Below, piece after piece: positions 24,801 to 35,947 of a DNA stretch of 64,000 nucleotides. The translations under genes and the position numbers were made by a program. Under the pieces are notes generated by a model. The model did not search any database. It saw nothing but the letters and a program-made list of their open reading frames with translations, and was not told where the DNA came from. Positions within the stretch are counted from its first letter, which is position 1. Each line of letters starts with the position of its first letter. The DNA comes from Bilabrum cf. latius (taxonomy: Eukaryota > Bigyra: Bicosoecida > Bigyra > Bicosoecida): contig OZ237742.1 in NCBI GenBank assembly GCA_965178125.1, forward strand, positions 620,001 through 684,000. Reading direction: 5' to 3'.

Positions 24801-27800
24801 ACTGCTGTGAGAACTGGTTCTCGAACGTCTCGCTCTCAGATTGCTCAACCCCGCCCATTTCTGCGTCCATTTCCTGCATGTCTACATCAACCGAATCAAG
24901 GCCGCGGGCAGCGCTGGCATACGCCTCCAGCGGTTCAAAGTAGGAAGCAGCGCCAACTAGAGTTCGACCAACGGTCTGGGTCCTTTCGGAGAGCCAGAGC
25001 TGGGCCGCGCACTGCGCTGCTCGGAACAATTGGTAGAGGCGGTGGCGAGGGTGCTGAGAGTGCTGCACAGCCCTTGGGTTGGAGGTGAGCAGGGAGCAGG
25101 CGTTGTGCACGCCACGAAGGAATTCGATGGGCGTGCTGTGCTTCCGCACCTGGCACACGCGCACACCGGTGGCGCCGTGGCCCTCTTCACTCCCACTTCC
25201 AGCACCATCGTACGAGTCGTGATTCTCATGGGCGCCGGAGAGGGAGCGACTTCCAACTGTAGACTCCGTTGGGACTGCCCAGGCTGCAGCCCTGGTTGTT
25301 CTCTGCTCAAAGTGGGTCTGCAAATCGATGCCGAGATTGAACAGGCATTTCTGCTCGAGCTCGCTGACCCTGGTCTTCTACAGCTGCTGCAGAATCTCCG
25401 TGCTGCTTTGTCGAAGATGCCTCTTCCAACGCTCGAACAGTGCCTTCCACTCATTGTCAAACTACAGAGCGCGCTGAACCATGATAGTCTCAGGCAGGCC
25501 TTCCACGGGACCCTGCTCCGCCATGGGGCGGAAGGCCCACCACGCGTTGCCTCCCTGATCCGATCGCCCGCTGGTGTTGGCAAGAATGGGCTCGCCGTAC
25601 GCTGGGATCAGCACAGACCCAGCCTCTGGAGTTGTCTGATACGAAACCGCTTGTCCCTTCTCGTCCGTTCGAGTTCTCTGGAGATAGTCTGGCTGATTCA
25701 GCGTGAAAATTCCGCGTCTCGCTGCGCTCAGAAGGCTCACCAGTCGCCTGTAGGCGATCGGGGACATCGACTTCTAGTCGCGCTGCTGTGGCTCTGGCGC
25801 ATCCGAATTTGCCTGGGCCCATCGCTTGATACGGTTGTGGTCGGAGTCACCCAGCAGATCGCGCTCCCTTAGGTCCCGGAAACCAGCAGCAAGAACTTCT
25901 GACGCAATGTGCTTCTGCCTCGACTCCAAAGAATTGCCACCTGAGCTTGGCCCACCTGCCGGCGTTTCCGTCACGGGGACAGCGTACGCAGACTTCACCA
26001 TGGACGTGATCCCACCGTGGAGCTCACCTTGGGAGGAACGGGCAGCGGCGCAGTACAGGCAAAGCCGGTCGCTGTCGGTGCTGCAAGTCAGCACACTCAG
26101 CGCAAATCCGAATACGAGGTTCACCATCATGAAATCCAGGTACGGCACACTCAACGCGCCGAGGATTGTATTGAGGCCTGCGCCCAGCTGACAAGCCTAG
26201 CATGAGCGTTCCCAGACCACACCGTCCCCCATTTCGCTGTTGGTGAGCTGGAAGGCTAGGTCGGTTCTGAGTCCCTGTGGCATCACTTCGCTGTCGCATG
26301 CTTGCGAGCAGAAGGAACCACTGGTGGAATTAAGGAAGAACGGGGCCACTGACACGGACAGCACGTAGATCAGCAAGCTTCGCTGGATCAGCACCACGAT
26401 GCTCAGCCCACAGCCGTCGCGTTTTAGCGCTCTTGCTTCGCCACCAAGATCTGGCATACCGCACAAGAGAGACATGAGCGGCGAGCAGGCGCTCCCCTTC
26501 CTTGAAGGGGAGCAGCAGGCCACGCCCCGAACGCCACAGCATCTGTTCTCCATGCACACCAGCAGGTCATGCATGATCTGCAGAAAGTACAGCAGGGCTC
26601 TGTAGGCAGCGTACACTAGTGCGATGTCGAGGTGCTGGTCGGCCAATGGTGGAAACCTGAGCACTGCCATGAAGAACAGCGTTATGCACGCATCTAAGAG
26701 CTCTCGCAAGTATGCAATGTCTCCGTAGATATCAGTAGATTGAGAGCAGTACTGCAGGCACGTCCGATTCCCAACCACAGCCTCAACGAGCCTGGGCCTC
26801 CCAAGCCGAAGCGACTGCGCAAGCCAGTACGTGGTCATCCCCCAGCAGCCCGAAGGCCGGTTGCCCTGGCGAAGCGTTGTCAAGAAGGCAGTCAGCAGCG
26901 ACGATACCCCCAGCATGGTCGATTCCACAAGTGACACAGTGAACAGCCACCGCTTGCTCTCCAACCACCGGTCCGTGGTCTGGATGCGACCCCCAATCAC
27001 CCGCTCGCTAGTGTAGATGTTGAAGACACCAGCCAAAGACATGAGCCAGACCCACTGCAGAATCGTCGGTCTAAACACGACCAGCGCATCTAGAATAACG
27101 TCGGGCCCTCGTGCTTCGGACCAAGCCTTCTTCACTTTGGTGCGCTTCACTTCGTCCTTGGCTCTGCCGCTCCCGGATGCAGCGTGCTGAAGCGGACTCG
27201 TGGTCGCGGTCGCCCCGTCCTGCTACTGCTGCAGCGCCTTCTTCACCTTGGGGGGAACTTTGGCCATCCAGCTCTCTTCAATGTCGTCAAAGTTGGTGCG
27301 GTGCACGCTGCCCCACGCTTGCGCCACCTGAACAGTACGCTGGGGAGCCACGTGCATGTGCTGAATGGTCTAGTTGAAGGCACGGTGCAACATCTTGGCA
27401 CCTTCACCCGGTGAGCCTAGTCCTTGCAGTTCGACGGCCATCCGTCGCGCCACAGCGGCCACAATCGCAGGCGCGTGGGACGCCGAGTCAGCCTGGCTGA
27501 ACACCAGGTGGTACAGCACGATCGACTGCAGCATCTCCCGGGCGCTTTGCTTGCTGGCCACTTGCTGCTCTGAGACGACGTCTTCGGTTGCCTCTCCCCA
27601 CATCGACTGCCTTCTTGACTTGGTGGGGTCCTCAAGCAAAACGCCGCGTGCCTTTTCGAATAGCCTCGTGTGCAGCATCTTGATGCTGTCATGGACCAGG
27701 ATCCCGAGGTCGTGCGCCATCTGCGTGGAGCTGCCGCGGCACTCCTCTTCCGTCACCATCCCGGCCATGAGACGCCGCAGCATGGTCCAGCGGCTGTCTC

Positions 27801-30645
27801 CCTCGCAGCTCTCCGAGAAAATAACCAGCAGGCAAGACACGAGCTGGGTCGTGACCGTGTGCATGATGGTGTCAGCGTGGGTCCTGAATCCAACGTCGCC
27901 CCCAATGAATTCTGAAGCCCGCGGCAGCCTCACGCTGATTGAAAGCGTGCCATCGGAACCGAACTGCCAGCTGGCCGTGTCACTTCCCGACCCGCGCCCT
28001 GCGGATTCCTCGTCGCCGCTCTCGAACTGCCAGTCGATATCGATGGATTGCTTTGCGGCACCGGGCAAAATGACCTTCACAGATACATCGAGATCATCCT
28101 ACATTCCGTGGGGCTCTGATCGGGGCAACGGCGGGAACGCGCTGCCATGGGGCATCGATGCACCGGCAGCTCCACGCTTCGAGTCCAACTGCTAGTACGG
28201 AGGTCGGCGAGCTGCCCCGCCGGCTGCAATGGCTGCCCTAGAGGCCAGAGCAGGAGGTGGGCCAGGGGCGGGCTGTCCGGCGCGCTGAGTACCGCGGCTA
28301 TCTGCTGAGACCAGGTTCCTGCCAGAGTACTGCAGACCAAAACTCTTCGAGTTTCGGCGCGCTTGGCCATCCGGCACACCAGCTGCAGTTGACCTAGCCG
28401 TGTTCCGGCGACCAATCTGCGACCACAGGGGCTTGAAACGCAGCTTAAGCGTGGTGGTTGCATTTCCTGCTGCAGCATCCGAGTTCCCAATGGATCCAGT
28501 CTTCTGGTCCCCCTGTTCCTTCCGCTCGCCCTAGTCGTAGGCGTCCTGGACGGCCCCACCGAGAGGATTCACGATCCCCTGCTTCGTCGACTCTGCCTTG
28601 GCTGGCGTGCAGCATCCGCAACAACAACGCATCGCGGCCAGTGCGACAGCATTCTCAGCTTTCTCGGCTGACTTTTGGGGCCTCGCGTGGCACGCACAGA
28701 CGCAGCTCGGTGCACCTGTCACCGGCTGACAAACATATGAAAGCACCAGCATAGCCACAGACACAAACAAAAGACCGCTAGCCACAATCAGGACCGGTTC
28801 CGCGCCGTACGCAGTCTGTACCTCGGCGGTCGGAAGGGTACGGTACACGTCGAGCTTGGAGCAGTCGCTCTGGTTGGTCATGTCGGGCCTTGCAAGGCAG
28901 TCCCCGATCCGAAGCGTGCCCCAATCCAGGCGCACATCGCTTCCATTCGATGATCCGCTGCCTCCAGCACCAGGAATGCTACCGTCAGCATAGTTTTGTG
29001 CACCCTCCATGTAGCACACGGCAACGGCAGCAGCAGGACGAGGGCGGAGGCACACCTCGGGACCGACGAGAGCGTCCGGCCTTGAACGGCCGCCCTCGAG
29101 CTGTCGCAGCAGGCCCTGTCGCTGCACGGCCGATCTCACAGCAGGCTGCGTCCCTCCCCTGGGATCCAGTTGCTGTTCGAAGCACGAGCTGTCGAAGAAC
29201 CATGGGGATGCCCCGGCCCCGGAGCCTGTGCTGTCGCACGACACGACCCCGTCCGACGCTGCGACTCGCCAGAGCTGATCTTTCACCTCGCTGATCATGA
29301 AGCCGGAGAATATCTATCCCCGCTCAATTTCCTCTTGGGTTGGGAAGCTGGACGGTGTCCGCAGCACGCTGGGAGCCAGCAAGCGCATGGCCTGGTCCAT
29401 GGTCTCGTTCAGCTGGGCGGCTTGCTTGTCCACGTTCATGCCGAACGTGGTGGCATCGGCGTCATAGGCGGATTCAGCCACTGAAACGATGATGTGAAAG
29501 CTCCCAAATCCAGTGCTGGTTCCTGAATCGGACGGCTCCACCATCAGAGTCTCCGGGAGCACCCGCGTGATCGTGGGGACCGACTGCCGCAGCGCAGGCC
29601 CGACATAGAGCACCACACCGTCGAACCTGGCGGAGCTGCCCGAGCCTGGCACTGTTGCAGAAAGAGACGTGTGCACAAAAGGTAGAATAGAGGACCACGT
29701 AGTAAGGCTCGCCTGATCGAGGTTAATGTTGAGAAGAATGGGAAGATCCGATGAAACCTAGGCGCGAAGGAATCGCAAGGCGTCCCCATGCAGCGCTAAA
29801 GCCTGCTGAACACCGGCCTCTGTGTCTTGCTCAGTCCCTGCGACGGGGAAAATCTGGTCCTCTCTGGTTCCAAGCACAATGCCGGTGACTATTCCCTCCT
29901 TGCAACGCGAGGAATCCAAAGAGTCGGCAAGCTGCGATAGGGAGAGACCCACAACGACCATTGCAACAGATACATATGAACTTAATACAAACATGGCTTG
30001 GCAGAAAGAATGGTGTCGGATACTCACGACGGCCATGGCGCGCTCCACTTTGGCGATGTCAGACAAGACTGCCTAAATCCCACCGACAGCATCCAGGAGT
30101 GGACTCAAACTAACGGATAATAAGAGTTTTAGATTCGACTGGTCTGCATACGCGCACAGAGACTGGCTGACCATTATCTCTTCACCATCACTTGTCATTG
30201 AACCAATGGGAACGGTGATTGTTCGGCCAGCTCCAAACACCTCGGCGATCTCGCTGAAATCCTGAAAGATCATGTCTCGTCCCTGCCAGCCGTAAACATA
30301 TCTAGACACTCCCAATTGATTGTAGGCACCAACTCCAATGCCTGAGGGCGAATAGATGACGGAGGATGCCAGCTCAGAACGCCACGCGGTCGTTGCAACG
30401 GACCATCTTGCAAATCCAAGCAATGCCAGGATAGCCACCTTCATCAATGTCTTTGTTTCAAAGCAAAAACTCGGCTTGTGGCACTTGGGCTGATGACTCG
30501 CCTGAGAGTCGGCTGACACCGCAGACAGAGAGAGGGTCTGCGATACAAGTCTCATTTGGGTGGTAAAATCAAGTACCGTGCACCTACGGTATACCAGATT
30601 TAGCATGAATATGCCGATCTAGAGTCTGCTCGCCGCCCCAAACAT
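21805..30645 (-). CDS. 1,3-beta-glucan (callose) synthase, GT48, with large extra N-terminus
   Basis: One unspliced minus-strand frame, ATG 30645 (or 30606) to TGA 21805-21807, of 2947 codons, broken only by about 17 TAGs (30073, 29758, 29314, 28531, 28192, 28099, 27370, 26197, 25774, 25462, 24571, 24307, 23914, 22477, 22075 and others). The catalytic half matches plant callose synthases and yeast FKS1: SPIAYRRLVSLLSAARR, ANQSMGIRFVTGHFC and LDCNQDGWALE near residue 2145, LRMHYGHPDAWN near 2253, GALSKASPQLNLSEDVFSGF and GKGREEVYLNALSF, then many C-terminal membrane spans. These enzymes make 1,3-beta-glucan from UDP-glucose at the plasma membrane. The first 1100 or so residues are unusual: hydrophobic segments near 67-90, 215-237 and 612-635 with about 375 residues between the last two, possibly an extracytoplasmic sensor-like domain (inference). 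Plant enzymes are about 1900 aa. Confidence 0.92.
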
Positions 30646-30795
30646 TAGATGCGGCAGAAGCGAAATTTATGCGTAACCGTTTTATTTTGTTTCATTGGTG
30701 CATGCGCTGACGGCTTCGGCGGGCCCGGACCAGCCTGAGACTGGCAAGACAGAGTTGGCACCGCAACTTCAGTACAAGTGCACACTGCGTTCAGG
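30646..30795. promoter_or_regulatory. Divergent upstream region, glucan synthase / SNM1-like
   Basis: 150 bp separate the two start codons and presumably carry both promoters. The part near 30660-30700 is AT-rich and includes an ATTGG (inverted CCAAT) at about 30695. Assignment rests on position only. Confidence 0.3.
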
Positions 30796-33024
30796 ATGGC
30801 AGACCAGGTGGAGAGCGTCAAGTGGATACAATACTTCAAAAATATATCAATCGATGGCTTTAGATTCTAGCAGCCGCCCCATGGAGGGATCCCACCCGTC
30901 TACATCTTGACGCATTGCCACTCGGACCACACTACTGGGCTCTCGCCGTCCAGGTGCCCGACCAACGTATGGTGCACTGCAATCACTAAGAGAATCATTT
31001 CGTCGACTTTATCGATTCCTCGGTCGAGAACTTTTTCTCTACGGACAGGCTCGTGGACTACTGTTCGACGCGACGTCGACGTCTGCGCTCTGGATGCTGG
31101 GCACTGCCCTGGAGCCGCAGTGTTGATTGTGCGAAACAGAGATACGAAAGCACTGGTAATTCATACGGGTGATTTTAGAGCACATGATTGGTGGAGAAAG
31201 CAGTTCTTCGACACTCTTCGACAGCGCGGAGTTGGACGCGTAGATGCAGTATATCTCGATACCACCTACTCGAGGCCAACGAATCGATTCGTCAATCAGA
31301 GCCACACATTAAGAGCTATTCAGACGATCGTAGCTCGCGAGCGCGCACGGGAACTCAAAATCGGATTCGGCTGCCAGGGGCCATCAAGCCGAGCCGAACA
31401 GCAAACTGGGAATTCTGCGACTCACTGCCCGCTTTTTGTCGTCGGGACTTATAGCGTCGGCAAAGAGAAAGCTGTCGAGGCAGTCGGAAGGGCGGCGGGG
31501 GGACTATGCTACGTACCAAAGAGCAAGGCCAAGCTGGTGCAGCTCGCCGGGCAGTGGAAGGCCGGGCTGCACACGCTGTCGTTTGCAAGGCCAGGACATG
31601 CACTGGCAGCTGCTAGTGTAAGCTCTCATGAGCTTCCATACGGTCAGTCTGGCGCTTCGAAAAGCGGCCATACGGGCCACCACGCCGCAATACCAGCCCT
31701 GGCCGTCCGCATGCTTGCTAGCGGTAGGCCGCCTGGAAGGGCCAGTGGGTCCAGTGGGCCGCCTGGAAGGGCCAGTGGGTCCAGTGGGCCGCCTGGAAGG
31801 GCCAGTGGGTCCAGTGGGTCCAACTTGAACGAGTCTGGAGCCCTTCATGGCAACAGCGTCGCGCAGACGAGTGCTCTGCCACAGGCCTCGTCCAGCGTTC
31901 GTCCAAGCAATCCGGACACCGGGACGGGCAGTGCTCGATATATTAGGTCTAGTAGTAGGGGGCAGCAAGACAAACGATAGAGAGGTGCTGGCAGAGCGCC
32001 AGAAGCATCTTAGAAGTATCCGTTCGTGACCACTGTCATGACTTGGCTGCGCGCCATCCGCCCGGACAAGCTCATGGATATGCTAACATATGCCAATTCA
32101 CCGGCCAGTGAGAAGCTTTCGAGCAGTACCCCGCAGACGAAAGTCGGTGGAGATGACGTATTCGATGCGCAGGACTTGCTTGCGGAAGAGGCGCCGACTT
32201 CTAAGCCTGTCACTGCAGCTGGAGTCCCGTCTGCCGCCACAAGCGGGTCCAGCAAGGTTAAAGTAGAAGCTGATACTGATGAGGTAGCTGAATTTAGTGC
32301 TACTGGAATTGCGATGGCAAGTTTCAGCTCTAGCTCCAGTTTTGGCTCCGGCTTTGGCCGCGGCTCCAGAGCCGCGAGACGCGAACCCGGCAGCAGCTAG
32401 GCGAGTTCCGGCATGTAGGCCCAAAACGAGCTCAGAAAACAAGTGGCGTCGATGCAGCATCCAGAGAGACCCTTCTACTCGTGCATCGTAGGGTTCAGAT
32501 GCACGGGGTGGTCGGCTGGGTCCTGCAAGGGCGGGCCCCTCACTTCAATGGAAGCTGCCCTTGATCGCATAGAGCCCAAGGTGAGTCACGGTGGGAAAGT
32601 GAGGATATACTCTGTGCCATACAGTGAGCACAGCAGCTATGATGAGCTGAAGGCTTTTGTTCGGGAATTGATCTAGTTCAATGGGGGCGTAGTGCCAGAA
32701 ATCATCCCGACAGTTGGAGCCTCGACAAAGGAGCAAAAGGACAGGATCCTCCGTGATTTGCTGCCGAGAGCCCCGGCAAGTGAGTCAAGGCTAGCGAGAA
32801 TGCTTGCAAAGCAGTCCGGGGGCGCCCGTGAAGACTATGGGGGCCAGCCGGTGCTTCATGAGGTGGACCTCGGCAGCAAGCGGAAGCGGCAATCAAGAGC
32901 GAATGCGAGCAAAGGTAGCGGGATCAGCCATCTTATTGCTACTACAAAGCGCAGTCGACTTGAGGATCGTGTTGTACAATCAAAAGAGGATGTTGTGGAT
33001 CTGTTGGACGCAGATAGCGATTGA
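30796..33024 (+). CDS. SNM1/Pso2/Artemis-type metallo-beta-lactamase DNA repair nuclease
   Basis: One exon of 743 codons, ATG 30796 to TGA 33022-33024. Metallo-beta-lactamase motifs: ISIDGF, THCHSDH at residues 38-44, LDAGHCPGA near 98-106 and HTGDFRA near 124-130. The beta-CASP motif LDTTYS follows near 154, and the C-terminal DRMBL-type block is GFRCTGWS, VPYSEHSSYDEL and IIPTVGAST. The family trims DNA ends for interstrand cross-link repair or end joining in the nucleus; SNM1A, SNM1B and Artemis cannot be told apart here. The TAG at about 30871 lies in IDGFRF[TAG]QPP, between the first two motifs. Other TAGs: 31978, about 32014, 32398, 32416 and 32674. A low-complexity insert of about 250 aa (31620-32440), with a tandem repeat, separates the core from the C-terminal block. 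The basic tail (SKRKRQSR, TTKRSRLEDR) looks like nuclear localisation. Confidence 0.88.
31727..31816 (+). repeat. Three tandem 30-bp repeats in the SNM1-like linker
   Basis: Three identical head-to-tail copies of a 30-bp unit (31727-31756, 31757-31786, 31787-31816) encode GPPGRASGSS three times in frame. The unit length is a multiple of three, so copy number can vary without breaking the gene. Confidence 0.92.
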
Positions 33025-33253
33025 GGCTGGAAACAGTTGAGCACGGTGCGTTGGCTTTCGTCGGAGTCTCGTTTAGAGTACTATCATTGTTGCGATCATA
33101 TGAAAGCCAACACGAATAGGCTTTTGCATAGAGTACAGATCTATGCATTTGTTTCGCGAAATCCGGAGCAGCGATTGGTATCGCCGTGCATCCCCACACA
33201 GAGCTCCACCAGTAAATTATTCGCACAAGTCGTTCAATAGCATAGCTTTTACC

Positions 33254-35773
33254 ATGGGTACGTCTAGCAAAGCGGACGCCCAATCGCCGCTAGTGGCTGT
33301 GATCGTGTGCGCGATTGCAGCTGCAACTACTGTCAGCGCTGCTGGAACGAATTATCCTGGTTCAAGGCAAACTGATAGCCGGAGCATATCAGGCATCAAT
33401 AGTTTTGAAATTTATGGTCCGGTTCGCGGATCACAGCTCGGGTACTCAGACCAGCCCCAGCTGGCTTTCTCTTCGAAAGATCCCGCAGAGTGGTACTGCG
33501 TTTTGACCCGTGGTACGCAGAAAGAAGGACAGAATCTTGAATGGGTACAAGGATACAGAAGCTATGACTTTGGCCTCAGCTGGAAATTGGATGCTCCTAT
33601 TCGGAAGAGCAACCCATTTGGGCCTCCAAGCGCTTGGGTCAACGTGCTGCAGTCTCCTGGTACGTCGCGTCTATATGCCACCTACACCTACAACGTGGAC
33701 AATGTCACGCAAGTCCCCGGGTACAAAGGTGAATAGAGGAACGACATGTGGGGTGTGTAGATGGTCACCGCGTCGGACGACCTTGGCAAGACGTGGTCCT
33801 CGCCCGCAACGATCCCTCCCGTTCTCAGGGCGATCGACCGATCGAACGTTTTCAACGGGTCCACTTTGTGCGGGTGGTCTGTGGGTAAGCCCATCATAGC
33901 ACCTGGTGGGCGCGTTCTCCAGCAGTTCACCAAGAGGTACTCCGGCACGCAGAAGCCCGCAGGGCTCCCCTACGTGCCAATGGAGCAGTTCCTGCTTGCC
34001 TCGAACGACCTGCTCGGGGGCGGGCACGATGATAGCATGAGCAGCAGCATGAGCAGTAACATCCCAGATGAACACGATACGACAAGCGATGTTGCTCGCA
34101 CGCCGCAGGCTCGACCCCCACCGAGCGCCACCTGGGAGACCCTCCCTCTCGGGCAGCATGGCATCAACGCAACGGCAGGTGAGCTAGCGGAGGAAGGCGA
34201 CGTTGTTCTGATGCCTCCCCCTGGACCTGGACGCCCCAACCACGCGACGCGCACCAACCAAACTGCAAACGACGATGGCAACGAATCGCAGCACTGGCTT
34301 GCCTACATCTACAGAACCTACTCGGGGTTCCTCAACGCCGCCTTTTCTCTCGACGGCACCCGGGGAGCCGAGTGGACGGCCCCATAGACGCTCGCATATG
34401 CCAGGCAGTTTCATGACAATGCACAGAGTCCGTTCTTCCGCGCTTTAAAGAACCCTAATGGTCCGACAAGCCCCCGATCCTTCGCGGCGTCAGACGTGAT
34501 TGGCTCCAGCACAGCGCAGCGACTTGCCTCGAAGCTTGGACAAGACATGCCTGGCTGGTTCGTAATTGTGCCCTACTATGCAAATGGAGACAATGACAGC
34601 CCGCACAGGTACCTCTGGCGTAACCCATACTGGCTTGCTTGTGGGTATGTGCCGCGATCAACCAGCGACGGTTCTGCGGCGGGGCCAACAATTCTGTGGG
34701 GTGAACCAGCCGTACTGGCGTACGATCCTGATGCCACGAAGCACGGGATTGGTTACCCAGATCTGGTCCTGCGCAATAATACGGCTGTATCTGGGCAACC
34801 AGCTCCTCAATGGGACAGCGCATCGGCTCCATCGCTTGCTTCCGGGGCCGCTGATTCTTCGACCGAGTTCCTTTTCGCAGAAACCAACAAGCTGTATGCT
34901 CGATTGCACAAGTGGAACGCCGCCAAGCTGTTTTTCGGAACGACAGGGGAGGAAGCTGGTTTGTGCACCCAGCCGTTGCTGTCGAGCCAGCCCGAAGAAG
35001 GTTTAGTCGCGCACGTGCGAGGGCCACGGAACGGCTCGGCGGTGCATTTGAAGCAGCCTGCATTCCCATCTGCGTTCACGTCCGTCGGACAGGGCCTCAC
35101 AATTGATGTGTCGGTCTCGGTGGCCAATGAATCCAAGGACCTACCCATGGAGATCATCCTGCTGGAGTGCAATGGAGGCATGGAGCATGGGCTTGACGCC
35201 TCAAGACCTGCGCAAGCCACGGGTAGCACTTTTGGATGGCTGCGAGCCGAGATTAGGTGGGCGTCGGCCTTCGCAGGCCAGATTTGCATCAACTCCAGCG
35301 TAATTTTGAGCGGCAACGAAACCTCCAGCGGGGACGAGCGGCTGTCCATCATCTCTGGGTGCAGCGATGTAGTGCCAGCAATTGGCGGTCAGCTGCATGC
35401 TTCTGTAGTCCTAGATGGCGCGTCGCGAGTGCTGCACTTTGTGGCTAACGGTGCACTCAGTGATGGCGGCAATAAGAGCACCACTGGGTTTGTCGAGCTG
35501 CCTGCAAATGCAACTCGTCTCGGTCCAGCGCCTGCAGATGTCCAAACTGGCGGCACTCAACGATCATTGCCAGGCCAGTCCGGTGAGCACGGTGCGCCAC
35601 CGGTGCCAATGTGTACGTCAGGCAAGACTCACGGCAGTGATCCGAGGCGTGTGGGGCTTCTTGCCGATAGCAGTCCCATTCTGACTGAGCTCTTCATCTA
35701 TGACAAGGCCCTGTCCGTGCCTCAGCTGGTGAGTGCGCATCAGAGCAGGGGTCTGCCGTCGACTGGGTGGTGA
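33254..35773 (+). CDS. Secreted sialidase-like (BNR repeat) protein with LamG-like C-terminus
   Basis: One exon of 840 codons, ATG 33254 to TGA 35771-35773. The N-terminus MGTSSKADAQSPLVAVIVCA...TVSAAG looks like a signal peptide. Asp-box motifs of beta-propeller sialidases are visible: YRSYDFGLSWK and ASDDLGKTWSSP. The C-terminal third has the beta-sandwich style of LamG/concanavalin-like domains (LHASVVLDGASRVLHFV, then LTELFIYDKALSVPQLV). Several N-glycosylation sequons are present. TAGs at 33734 and 33758 flank NDMWGV just before the second Asp box, and another lies at 34385. The family hydrolyses or binds sialic acid or related sugars outside the cell. The catalytic Arg triad and Glu/Tyr cannot be confirmed by eye, so activity is not assured. 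Confidence 0.72.
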
Positions 35774-35947
35774 CTGCGTTATTGATCTGAATGAGATCTT
35801 GGCTGCAGGATGCGTGGAAAGCATACAGCACCAGGTGTGATGCCTTAACAAGCACTGGGTTGGATCGATTGCATGGAGTACACTGTTTGTCTTCATACGC
35901 GTGAACATTGCTGTTCCATTCCATTGGACCGCGGATCCATCCCGACA

